From positions 989,001 to 1,053,000 of the forward strand of contig JAODUO010000044.1 in NCBI GenBank assembly GCA_025642075.2: 64,000 bases of DNA, read 5' to 3'. Position 1 is the first letter of the stretch, and every line of letters starts with the position of its first letter. The notes under the pieces are model-generated. The model saw only the letters and a program-made list of their open reading frames with translations. It had not been told where the DNA came from and searched no databases. Shown here in pieces: positions 13,995-24,539 of this stretch. A program made the translations under genes and the position numbers. The stretch is from Ridgeia piscesae (taxonomy: Eukaryota > Annelida > Polychaeta > Sabellida > Siboglinidae).

Positions 13995-16900
13995 AAACTG
14001 TTGTGTTACAACAGAGAGCAGGTTACAGTCGTGGACGTACCAGAGTGTCGTAGCCCTGGGCCTTCTCCACCTCCAGCCCGAGCCGTTTCTTCCTCTGGGA
14101 GCGTTTCTTCTCAATGTCCCCTGTCCGGTCAAGGAATGTGTCCTCGTCGCTGTCGTAGAAGTCCTCGTCCTCCCAGTTCTTCCGTTTCTTCTTCCGACTC
14201 TCTGCAAGTTGACACGACACTCATAAATGTGGGGAGCGGTGGTCGCATGGTAGAGCGCCGAACTGTCAATTGAGGGGACAGTGGTTCAATCCCACCTACC
14301 GCCATTTCGAAACGTAGGCAATTTCATTCACCCCACATTTGCCTGTGTCTTTTGGAAGAGACACTAAAAGCCGGTCCCACACAGGGTATAAATGTGTAAC
14401 CTGTAGTGGGCTCACTAATTCTAGAGAAGAATAACTCCTGCATAAGGCTGCATTAGCCCATGTTTGGGCTATTTGGAAGAAACCACCTGAGACCTGAGAC
14501 ACATCAGACCTGAGACACATCAATCTTTCTCATAAGTCATCCCACATTCCCTTTTTGTGGGAATGTAAACCTTTATCATAGTCATGTCAACCTTTCTTAT
14601 AAGTCACCCCACATTCCCTTCTTGCAGAATGTAAACTTTTATTATAGACACATCAATCTTTCTCATAAGTCATCCCACATTCCCTTTTTGTGGGAATGTA
14701 AACCTTTATCATAGTCATGTCAACCTTTCTTATAAGTCACCCCACATTCCCTTCTTGCAGGAATGTAAACCTTTATTATAGACACATCAACCTTTCTCAT
14801 AAGTCATCCCACATTCCCTTTTTGTGGGAATGTAAACCTTTATCATAGTCATGTCAACCTTTCTTATAAGTCACCCCACATTCCCTTCTTGCAGGAATGT
14901 AAACCTTTATTATAGACACATCAACCTTTCTCATAAGTCATCCCACATTCCCTTTTTGTGGGAATGTAAACCTTTATTATAGACACGTCAACTTTTCTTT
15001 GAGAAATGCCATCCTTTCTTATATGTACACCACATTTTACATTTACAGGTACATAAACCTTACTAATAGGTATATCAACCTTCTTATAGATACATCAGCC
15101 TTTCTTACAGGCATGGAAACCTGTCTGAAATAGTCTAACAAACACATAACTCTTGCATGTTTATAGGGTTATTTTACATATTTTTCAATGACAAGCAAAC
15201 TGAAATAAAGTCAATTATGAGTTTCATTCAGCTAACTTCCATACAATCATAGCTTTATGTAGAGACCCGTCCACCCATCATTTGGATGGGTAAAAAACGA
15301 ATATGGATGGGTAGAAATATGGTGGACGGGTAAAAAAAGGTATTCCAAAACCATAGAGTGAAAATGGTGTCACATGTGTGTTTGTAGTCCATTTCAGGTC
15401 ATTAGACACATTTAAAAGTTTGTAAACCGACTTAACAGTTAACATCCATGTGTCCACCAAAACATGTGTGACTGGCAATAATTTTATCCTGCATAAAGCC
15501 CTGCATACAATGCACAGTAAATCTTTGAGTAGTAGTGGAGTTTGCCTACCATGTGTAGCCTTCCTCAGTTCGCCGTGTCTGTCTAGAATCCTACATGCCT
15601 CGAAGGCACAGGCCACCACCACCTCCTTCTTCTTCCCAGAGAGCTCCACTTCCGCATTCACGGGCTCTCCCGTTGGACTGTCTAGGGGCAGCCTACAAGG
15701 GAACAAGGGTTGGAAATATATCTTATTTGTCTGAATGTGTTTCGTCTTTTTTGCAACAAGAGTTATGCTGCGTCGCCTATCGAATGGCTGCTTCACATTT
15801 TGGATGCATCTCACCAAAGTAGCTACTCGAACGTAGCTCACTTCGAAAAATATTTGAAATATATCATGGTGCTGTGCTTGTCAAATCGTGGTGACTGTAA
15901 ACTATATGTAAATTATATGTTTGGGCTGTGGCTGTTCCGGTGCTTTAGTTCCCCTTTAAAGTTGCATTCAATCATCCGTCTGTTGACAACTTGAACCTGG
16001 ATTATTTATTTTGAGATTAACCCTTTTATTTACATGACTCTGAGTTTGCGTACCGAAGTTGCACATGTTATTGAATGTTTGAGCTGCAGATCAGGCGGCT
16101 GAGATCAGTTATGGTTTCAGCCTGGACATGCGACTCGTTAAGTTGGTTCCAGTCAACTATTGTTTTTTTGGGGTTTTTTTTTATACAAAAAATGAATTCT
16201 TAAATTGTTCAGTGTGGGCTGTAGGTACTATGAAACATCTGGTGTTGTTGGTTGTTAGTTGTTGAAAAAAATTTGAGGATACATGGTCTGGGAAGAATTT
16301 AGGGTTAATGTCTTTTGTTTGTTTTTGGGGCCGGAAGAATGTTTCAGTGGGGAGGGCTGGGATAGATCCCTTAACAGTTCGGTATATAAATTTTAGTCTT
16401 TGGTCGTGTCGTATATTATCTAATGTGTCGAGGTTAAAGTTGGTTGTGACAGATCCTGGGTGTCTAGAGCGGTAGTCTCCAGTGATGAAGCGAGCTGCAT
16501 GGTGTTGAATCTTTTCTAGTTTATCTATGTCCCCCAGATGATATGGGTCCCACACTATAGTTCCGTATTCTAAGACAGCGTGCACAAGGGCAATGTATGC
16601 CGTCCGTTTGCTGTTTATTGGACATCTGCGTATATTTTGTCTTAGGAAGCCAAGTGTGCTATTTGCTTTTTTGGTTGGTAGTTAGATATTCCAGAGTTTC
16701 ATTATTTAGGCAATAGAAGAACTGTTTTTTTATGCTTATGATGTGACATTTGTTTGTATTAAAATCCATCCCCCATGTATTTACCCACTTCCCAAGTTGT
16801 GTTAAGACATTCTGGAGCACAATATGGTCATTGAATGTCTGTATTTTCCTATATACTGTAATAGGCAATTATCTGCTAACAGGCGGACTTGAGATTTGAC

Positions 16901-19797
16901 GGATGTTGGTAAGTCATTTATGTGACACAGAAAGAGCAAAGGGCCTTGTGGGACGACAGAATCAACGGGTATTTCTCTCGACATTTTACCATCGAGTGCA
17001 ACTTTCATTGTTCTTCTAGTCAGGAATTTGTTTAATGGGATATTGTTTAGGAGTTTTTAGTGTGGAACAGTGTCAAATCCCTTGCTAAAATCTAACACTG
17101 CCATGTCTGTCTGGGTTCCGGTGTTGAAGGAAGCGAAAAGGTCATGCATGGTGGTCAGAAGTTGTGTTTCACATGAGAAGCCTGCTCTGAAGCCGTTGTT
17201 AAGGTCTATTAGGATGTTGTGTTCTTCAAGGTAAGTCATAAGGTGGCGGTAGATGATGTGTTCAAGAATTTTACATGGAACAGATGTAAGGGAGATTGGA
17301 CGATAGTTTTCTGGTAGGTGTTTATCTCCTTTTTTGAAGACAGCTGACACGTTTGCACTACGCCAGTCTGAGGGTAAGACAGAAGATGTCCCTGAGTGCT
17401 GGGGCTAGGGTGTCAGCACAGTTCTTCAAAATGACATTGGGGATTTGGTCAGGCTTTGTGGGGATTGATGGCTTTGAGTAACTTGCATACTCCGGCTGTG
17501 TTAATGTTAATATCACTTATAATTGGCTGTTGTGTTGGGTCGAGGTGTGGGGGAGCTTATCCACCATCTCTGGTGAAGACACTCTGGAGGATCTCAGCCT
17601 TCTCCTTGCTGTCACACACCATTGAACCATTCTTTTTCAGGGGGGCTACTCCAATATTGTCTTGTTTTTTCTGCTTTTAATGTATTTCCAGAAGGGCTTT
17701 GAGTTGTTTGTCTGGAGTCCTTAGGTTATGGTATTATTGATGTATTCCCATTCGGCTTTACGTGCTATATCTCCTACATATTTTTAGGATGAACTTGTAG
17801 TTTGTCCAGTTGTTTGTTTCTTTAGCTTTCTTATAGAGTCTTCTCTTTCGCTTTAGTAGTCGATGCAGCTTCCCATTTAACCATGGGAGGTTGCATCGGC
17901 TGGAGCTCAGTTTTGATGGGATATGTTTGTCAATAGATTCTGTTAGCGTATTCTTGAAGGTTGACCACAGTCATCATTAAGGCTTTCCCAGTCAGCGCGA
18001 GCAAACTGGTAGATCTGTCTGTATTGTTTATTTTGGTATTGGATTTTTACGTTGAAATCTGTGACAATGATGTTGTGGTCGGATATCCCTGGTACAGATA
18101 CAGTGTGTTACTATTATAGGATTTGTAGTGAAGATTAGGTCTAACAACTTGCTTTCTCTAGTGGAACTATTATGGACATGCATCGGTTGGGCACTTTCGG
18201 TTACATCAACGAGGGACTGCTGAGTGGTTAGTTGTTTACTTTTATTCTTCAAAACTACAGGTCATCTGGTCTGACCTGCAGAGTAATAAATATTTAGCAT
18301 GCAGATAATTATTTGTCATTTGCAGTTTTATCTTAAAACTGCATAAAATATGAAAAAGGTTTACATGATGTTAAGGAACACGATATAGTGTATAAGGTAT
18401 ACTGATTCACTTGAAGTGTGTATTTAAAAGATTCCCCACAGTCATACTATCAAGTAGATGACTTACTCAACCGTACACTTGTAAGTCCCTCGACCCATGT
18501 CAGTGATGTTATACTCTGGCAGCTCCAGCCCTGAAAATGAAAAGACACATGTCTGATAAAAGTGTGTTTGTCTGAACGTATGAGCAGGATTATAAGAGAA
18601 TATGCTTGGTAATAAATATTCATGTTGTTGTATCCTAAGTTACATGCTATAGATCATTATGTTGATTGAAGGTAAATCTCACGACATGACCAACATCTTC
18701 ATCGTCATTAAAACCACGTCGTTGGAAGTATGAAAGTGGATTGTTGTTATAATAAAATCATGTTTATATGTTCATTTTGACAATAACCTAAAACAAATCT
18801 TTTGAGCATACAATTTTTTTATGTTGTGTCATAGTTTGACTACTACATGTATATAAATACAATTTGCAGTCAACCATGCAATATTAACAAAATATATTCA
18901 TAGGAACTCAAATTAAGCTGATCATGATAACAACCGTTTAATGCAGTTGTTTAATACACAAAATCTGATAACCAAAATAATTGTCAAATAGATAGGATAG
19001 ATGATGCAAATGATACCTTCTCTCTCAAAGAACCCCTTTAGGGCTTTCTTTGGGTCAGCAACGTACAGATCCTCATTTTGTGCCTCTGCCAGAGCAAACG
19101 GATTATCTCCTGCGTAGATTTCTGCATCATCCTGATCTGAAATTATTTAGAAATACATTTTTAAAAGTAACAAAAGGACAACAACAAATAATATGTAGTA
19201 TAGTATTTATCAGTATTGTACAACTATACTACAAAATAACAAAAGTTTAATGACAAACAAATGAAACAATATGTAGTATAGTATAGTATTTATCAGTGTT
19301 GCAAGACCGTCCGATAAAATAAAAGTCTGCAAAACATACAGTTACCGTTGACAGTATGTAAAATAATTTTCCTTGTAGATTTTAGGGTGTATAATTATAA
19401 AGCATGCAGTGTCCAAATAAATACAGTTATTTTGATACTAATAATTTATCTATAAACAAACATAACAAGACTGTGATTTACAAACAAATTATTTACATAT
19501 TTTTTACTTAGTCATAATAATAAAGTATATTCTCTATGGCAGCCATTGTGTGACTGAAAAGTACAATAAGGGCATTACAACTGATAGAACAATTAACTGA
19601 AGTATATTAGTAAAACTATATGAAGTTATAATTTTATATGAAATTGTGACTAATTAGACAGTTTGGAAAAATTATAAAACAATAAAATAAAGTAGAATGA
19701 TAAAACTGTAACTGGCCTATAATCTGAATATATAAAATTATGACTAATTAATTTTTTTATTTTTATTTATATATTATAATTTTATATAATTTTTATA

Positions 19798-19853
<56 letters not shown>

Positions 19854-21680
19854 CCCTGTACATGACAAGGGGGAAATTAAACAATTTCCCTGCACTAATC
19901 AGGACAAAGAACCTGATGATACTGGGAGACAGTCAGTGAGCCTACCTATCCCCCAGGAACACAGGGTCCCGGCCACAGCCTCCTCTGCCTCCTTCCTCTT
20001 CTCCTCTCTCTCCACCTGCTGCGTCTGTCGCATCAACTCAGCCTCCCGCTTCTGGATCTCCCTCTGCTCCCTCATCTCTGTCACCGTAAGCTCCGACTCC
20101 TGCTCCATGTCATCGGCTGGACCCTGTCACCAGATTCCACAAGACATTTGAAGACAGAATATTAATAGCAATACACTTTTTTAGGTCTTATTTACAACAT
20201 TTTTGCACTGGAAAATGCGTAAAAAATAACTGTCTAATTAGTTTTGGTTTGAGCTCATACTGTTATTCCCATAAAGTATTAACATCAATTGTATTGATCT
20301 ACACATGGAGCAGAACAGTTTTATCTGATCTATTAGTAGAAAAAAGTGTAATTGTTTTTTGAAGATGTAAACTTTAACTGTGACTATGTCACAAAACTCA
20401 CAATATAATATAGTCATGGTTAAATTTCACATCTTCAAAAAACACTTTGGAACTGTCATTAGACAGCAATACAAACTGAGTATTGAACTGATTTTCATAG
20501 ATTAATTTATAATGCATTTTGTTTTTGAATATACACTAAAACAGGTTTGTCCTGAACAGTCAGGACTGTGCAATATTGCTGTTATAGACAAGTTTCCATT
20601 AGGGGAAGTTTCATGAATTGGATACTTAGTTAAGTAATAATGAAGCCATTCAGGACTTTCAAAATTGTATAAACAAGTTACTGTTATGGACTGATTGCAA
20701 AATTAATACATTGATTTTGATACAGCTTTAGTCTATAAACATACACCATCCTTGTCATCATGTTCACGCACCTGCAGTATGAAAAGTCTTGTACTGCCAC
20801 CAAACTTCACGACATGTCCAACTCTGATTCGCTGGTAGATGCGTGGCTTCACTTTCAGTTTATTTACCCACGTTCCATGCGTACTGTCAAGGTCGTACAA
20901 GTACCAGCCAACCTTGAATGTCTCGGATGGGGTACCACAGTACTGCATTACCGCATGATATCGAGACAGAGAGGGGTGCTCCAAAGTGACGTCACAAGTT
21001 GGCAGCCGACCAAAAACATGAAACGGCTTTGTCTGTAGGTCAATGGAGTCGACTATGGAACCACATTTGAGTACTTCAAACATGTATTTCTTGTCGGGGA
21101 TACTTCCCCATGCTGGCTCCTTGTAGTTGATAGGGATCAGGGAGTGTTTCAACCGTTCGGCTGGCGACAGGTATTTCATTTTGCTATGTTTGCTTGTTGC
21201 TGATGTTGGCATGTTCTCACTGTCTTCATCTTTCTGTGTATCTGATGGACTGTCTGTCACACTGGGACAATCAGTTGGTTGTGCCGCATTTTCTGTGGTT
21301 GACTCCACATCGTTGTTCGAGTCGGACTTGTTTTTAGCTTTCCCATCATCAGCATCGTCAGCATGTGATTTGGTCTTGACCGACTCTGTTTTTGTGTCTT
21401 TTAAGTTTTCTTTTTGTATGTTTTCCGTCTTATCTGTGAACGCTTTGGCCATGACGCCAAGTGTTGTTCTTTTCTGACCCGGTTTCAAGCCGATTATTGG
21501 CATTTTAAACGGACTCGCATCAGAGTCTTGGCCAACTTTAGCTTCGTAGTCTGTGTTTTCGCTTGCTTTATCGCCCACTGAATTAACTGAATTTGCAGGT
21601 AGATCCGATTTTACCGTCTTCTTTTCGGGAAGCTCTGTCGACGCACCGACACCCGCGTCCATTGCCTCCGCATCGGCCAT
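6998..21680 (-). CDS. SLC4A1AP: Kanadaptin (SLC4A1AP), complete, 14 coding exons
   Basis: Nuclear FHA-domain protein first described as a kidney AE1-binding adaptor. Exons from 5' to 3': 21680-20772, 20123-19946, 19136-19017, 18530-18467, 15692-15550, 14201-14041, 13423-13354, 12547-12361, 11809-11704, 10750-10535, 9400-9256, 8745-8654, 8426-8342, 7047-6998. All introns are GT-AG, phases agree, and the total is 2526 nt (841 aa plus TAG). The FHA domain (about residues 200-303) keeps FGR, SLSRYH and DSTHGT. The [12 protein letters not shown] stretch follows. Exons 4-5 give a dsRBD-like module ending in SGKKKE and ACRILD. Exon 6 carries the hallmark [19 protein letters not shown], and exon 10 an acidic Glu run. 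The [12 protein letters not shown] box and the last codons LNDKYGY match the vertebrate C-terminus; the 50-nt last exon was found by this match. Introns hold a same-strand LINE, two SINE families and a hAT MITE. Confidence 0.96.
7315..7432. repeat. ~23-bp tandem repeat, about 5 copies
   Basis: Imperfect copies of a unit like GACAATCACCAAGACTGACA lie in the last intron of SLC4A1AP. Units differ by single substitutions. Confidence 0.7.
7632..7965. repeat. 21-bp minisatellite in SLC4A1AP intron 13
   Basis: About 15 copies of the unit GGTGACATGGTGATGAGGAAG with A/G variants, followed by a degenerate purine-rich tail to about 8040. Because 21 is a multiple of three, several frames stay open on both strands; these are not genes. 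Confidence 0.9.
9900..10330. repeat. Degenerate AT-rich tandem repeat
   Basis: A motif like TTATATAATTTACATAC recurs at about 10120, 10199 and 10270 with related spacer between, suggesting an old tandem repeat of roughly 75-80 bp in a SLC4A1AP intron. Confidence 0.45.
10872..10965 (-). mobile_element. SINE tail fragment (TTATA-AGCGC family)
   Basis: Starts with GTAAGTTCTTATAAAGCGCA, the same sequence that opens the better copies at about 42636 and 52875. Only the 3' tail of the element survives. Confidence 0.5.
11195..11560 (-). mobile_element. tRNA-derived SINE copy in SLC4A1AP intron
   Basis: Collinear with the copy at 52875-53192 (same order: GAAGCAT-CAGCC, TATCCACCACTG, GTGAACT-GAG, TTCGAACC). 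On the - strand it reads an A-box-like TAGCTCAGTGA and a B-box-like GGTTCGAAACC at the head. Diverged, with an internal insertion. Confidence 0.6.
12775..12902. repeat. Tandem duplication, two copies of ~64-67 bp
   Basis: The sequence running from TTAATCATTC through GAGAAAATGCCCTGATTAAC occurs twice in succession with a single T/G difference in GGGAC(T/G)GAG. Confidence 0.75.
13013..13283. mobile_element. hAT-type MITE with 8-bp target duplication
   Basis: 271-bp element with terminal inverted repeats CAGGCCTGGGGTCAATT and AACTGACCCCAGCCCTG. Flanking octamers CTGAAAAG (13005-13012) and CTGCAAAG (13284-13291) differ at one base, fitting an 8-bp hAT target site duplication. The interior is an AATTCCAATTC-rich repeat. 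It lies in the SLC4A1AP intron between exons 7 and 8 and has no coding capacity. Confidence 0.75.
13770..13844 (+). mobile_element. LINE (CR1-like) reverse transcriptase fragment
   Basis: Translates to a stretch containing [19 protein letters not shown], the conserved segment after the reverse transcriptase core in CR1/jockey-type elements. A close relative lies at 56470. Short fragment, opposite in strand to its host gene. Confidence 0.6.
13850..13991. repeat. (TA)n then (TG)n microsatellite
   Basis: AT-rich TATATA tract to about 13950, then an uninterrupted (TG) run of about 40 bases. It ends about 50 bases from the donor site of SLC4A1AP exon 6. Confidence 0.9.
14226..14500 (+). mobile_element. 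tRNA-derived SINE, second family
   Basis: Starts with a tRNA-like head: A-box-like TGGTCGCATGGTAGAGCGC and B-box-like GTGGTTCAATCCC. It is followed by a body with GGAAGAGACACTAAAAGCC-GGTCCC, a type of core seen in many invertebrate SINEs. It begins 25 bases from the start of SLC4A1AP exon 6. No cloverleaf can be folded with a normal acceptor, so this is not a tRNA gene. Confidence 0.6.
14500..15120. repeat. 134-bp higher-order tandem repeat made of two ~67-bp halves
   Basis: CATAAGTCATCCCACATTCC recurs at 14531, 14664, 14798 and 14932, a period of 133-134 bp. Each unit has two related halves, one with CTTTTTGTGGGAATG and one with CTTCTTGCAGGAATG. The array decays towards 15120. It directly abuts the SINE at 14226. 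Confidence 0.85.
16150..18260 (-). mobile_element. Degenerate CR1/jockey-like LINE in SLC4A1AP intron
   Basis: Non-LTR retrotransposon remnant in the same orientation as its host gene. From 5' to 3' it shows an endonuclease piece ending in PGISDHN (about 18080-18110); RT motifs [19 protein letters not shown] and [11 protein letters not shown] (17350-17057); [13 protein letters not shown] (about 16940); and a C-terminal part with [23 protein letters not shown] (16585-16181). The catalytic box reads LADN in place of the usual ADD, and several frameshifts and stops separate the pieces, so it is dead. T-rich + strand DNA at 16159-16183 may be its A-rich 3' end. Clade assignment is from motif memory only. 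Confidence 0.85.
19799..19850. repeat. (TA)n microsatellite
   Basis: About 50 bases of uninterrupted TA dinucleotide in an AT-rich SLC4A1AP intron. Confidence 0.9.
20345..20452. repeat. Inverted repeat with ~35-bp arms
   Basis: TTTTTTGAAGATGT on the left pairs with ACATCTTCAAAAAA on the right, and the pairing continues inward through GACTAT/ATAGTC with a few mismatches. Probably a small foldback or MITE remnant in SLC4A1AP intron 1. Confidence 0.6.
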
Positions 21681-21920
21681 GCCAACGTTGTCAACGTGGA
21701 ATACTGAATAGAAAGATAAATTTTAACACAAACGCTTATGCGCGTTTTAGCCCCGTTCCGTATTATGCGAACAAGTGTCTCCCCCTACCGTATGCTCATG
21801 TTTTTGTGCGTTTGGGAGATACCGTTGGAAACCGCTGTTTCAAGACTTCAATTAATTATTCGACTGTGAAATGCACATTACATACAGAAAAAATATAGTT
21901 GCATGGTCGTTGATAATCTC
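21681..21920. promoter_or_regulatory. Presumed 5' flank of SLC4A1AP
   Basis: The ATG of kanadaptin is at 21680-21678 on the - strand, so its 5'-UTR and promoter should lie here. I see no TATA box or other motif that would pin the start site. Confidence 0.3.
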
Positions 21921-22076
21921 ATTAATGCAATATGCGCGAATTTGTGTTGATGTGTGATTGTATGTCCATATGTGTAGTGCGCCTACGTGTGTGCATACGT
22001 ATGCGAGCGTGCGTGCGCGTGCGCGAGTGAATCTGCAGACGACACAATAACGCGCCCATTAACACACACACACACG

Positions 22077-22934
22077 CACGGGCCCACGCGCGCGCGCGCA
22101 CACGCACGCGAGCACACACACACACACGCATGCGCACACAGGCATATACGCGCGCACATACATACGTACACCCACATTAATTTAAGGTAGTAGGCCGCCA
22201 AAATTTGGAGTGATGACATATCAAATTATACAAATATTTACGTTAATAAGAATTCATAACATTTCTTACGATTTCTGTAAATTTCTTATGTTGGGTGCAT
22301 GCATATTATCAGCACGGGCCCACGCACGGGCCCACGCACGGGCCCACGCACGGGCCCACGCACGGGCCCACGCACGGGCCCACGCACGGGCCCACGCACG
22401 GGCCCACGCACGGGCCCACGCACGGGCCCACGCACGGGCCCACGCACGGGCCCACGCACGGGCCCACGCACGGGCCCACGCACGGGCCCACGCACGGGCC
22501 CACGCACGGGCCCACGCACGGGCCCACGCACGGGCCCACGCACGGGCCCACGCACGGGCCCACGCACGGGCCCACGCACGGGCCCACGCACGGGCCCACG
22601 CACGGGCCCACGCACGGGCCCACGCACGGGCCCACGCACGGGCCCACGCACGGGCCCAAGCACGGGCCCACGCACGGGCCCACGCACGGGCCCACGCACG
22701 GGCCCACGCGCGCGCGCGCACACGCGCGCGAGCACACACACACACACACGCATGCGCACACAGGCATATACGCGCGCACATACATACGTACACCCACATT
22801 AATTTAAGGTAGTAGGCCGCCAAAATTTGGAGTGATGAGATATCAAATTATACAAATATTTACGTTAATAAGAATTCATAACATTTCTTACGATTTCTGT
22901 AAATTTCTTATGTTGGGTGCATGCATATTATCAT
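22077..22934. repeat. Direct duplication (~235 bp) flanking a 12-bp array
   Basis: 22077-22312 and 22697-22934 are near-identical: a (CG)/(CA) alternating block, then single-copy sequence from ACCCACATTAATTTAAGG to TGGGTGCATGCATATTATCA. They differ at only a few bases. The 12-bp array sits exactly between them, and one 12-bp unit also precedes the first copy. Confidence 0.9.
22312..22707. repeat. 12-bp minisatellite, about 33 copies
   Basis: Nearly perfect copies of CACGCACGGGCC with a single C-to-A variant near 22660. Each unit contains the palindrome GGGCCC. All six frames stay open, giving spurious frames such as THGP repeats; these are not genes. The CG-rich blocks on each side alternate purine and pyrimidine and could form Z-DNA. 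Confidence 0.95.
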
Positions 22935-23174
22935 ACATTAAAAAAACTACATCAACATGAATTATGTTTTATGATGACTTAGTTACCGTGTCAGTTTGTG
23001 TCATACGCGATAATGCAACCACATCGAATACATGTCCCGCCTGTAGCAAAACGGGAAGTGATATACCTTCTGGGTAATATATGCTACACGAAGTTCATGT
23101 AATAGGAGCATAATATTATGCTCATATTACCGTTGCTGATTAATATCACAGTGAGATATCTAGCCGAGTGCATT

Positions 23175-23525
23175 CGCAGAGATCATGCCACACCCCAAAG
23201 CCCACAGAAAACCGGGAACTAAGAAAAGGAAGGTGGCTCATGCTGAAATCCTCACTGGAACCCTTCATAAAGCACAAAAGGTTACCAAGCTAAAACGAAG
23301 AAACCCAAACGCAAACTATCGTCTACAAATAAACACCTGTACAGGCACAAAGACTATGAACTAATGAGGAAACTTTGTCAGTGATCTTGTGAATAGTGCC
23401 GCCGAAAATCGTGTGGCCATAATGCCACGAATGGCACTTGTTAACCATACCGAGGGAATGGATCAAGTGTAATAAGTGCATACATGGATCCATGCATGGT
23501 GCGTGCCCTGGAGCTGGTTAAATGG
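23175..23525 (+). pseudogene. Pogo/Tigger-like DDE transposase C-terminal remnant
   Basis: The first part translates to a basic stretch containing AEILTGTLHKAQK, which resembles the I-L-T-x-T-P-x-K signature near the C-terminus of Tigger/Jerky-like transposases. About 200 bases on, a different frame reads WIKCNKC, then HGACPGAG and a stop, like the Cys-pair tail (W-x-K/Q-C-x2-C, W-x-H-x2-C) that ends many such proteins. Stops and frameshifts lie between. The DDE core is not visible upstream. Confidence 0.5.
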
Positions 23526-24006
23526 TGAGGTTATTTAAATGTGATTTGTGTGAAGTTGCGGTGTTCCTATAGTACCATATTTTGGATTAAACACAGTCCG
23601 TTGAGGCATTTATTTTAGATTTATAAACAAATAGGGTTAGTAGTACTTATCCACTAGGCTAATGTTTTCGTCATAATGTAGTGTCAAGCATCACGACTGC
23701 ACACCTATTGCCAATGAATATAGCCGGTTTTTAACTTTTAAGTTTACCATTAAATTTATGTATGACACAGTTGTTATTCTTTATGTCTATGTTTATGCTT
23801 GTATGAGGTAAATAAATGAATCTAATTATATATGCTATGGTTGTTCATTCGTTCATTTGGTAGTGTGTGGTGTGAGTGAGCCTGGCCTCTGCCTGGTTGC
23901 CCATAGGCCTAATATATATGTTTGCCCTACATGTGTACGTTTCTGTCAGTCGATCTGTTTGTCTATCTTCCCGCACGCCCACTGTTTCGTTCTCTATTTT
24001 CGCTCG

Positions 24007-24262
<256 letters not shown>

Positions 24263-24539
24263 ATCAGTGACTTGTACATATCTAGCCAGGTGTAGAGTAA
24301 CTACAACCAAGCTGAATTCAAATACAACTCTGGGACTCCTTCTTACTGTCTCAGTAAACATGCAGACTCGTAATCAACAACAAAGAGGTGATTTTGGGCC
24401 AGAAATTTAATAACATTTAATACAGTTAAAAGGCATTGACATCTTAAAGCATTTACTATTGCGGAATAATAATTATTTCTGATATTAATCGTACATTGGT
24501 GTGTGGTAGAGTTTACCAAGCAAGCAAACCCGGAGTACA

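Noticed and set aside
14226..14300. tRNA gene on the + strand
   Set aside because: A and B boxes are present, but the stems do not pair as a tRNA and a SINE body follows.
15278..15841. 187-codon - strand frame as a separate gene
   Set aside because: Only 15550-15692 is coding, as exon 5 of SLC4A1AP; the rest is intron read-through.
22210..22823. Frames of up to 200 codons in six frames
   Set aside because: They are translations of the 12-bp minisatellite.
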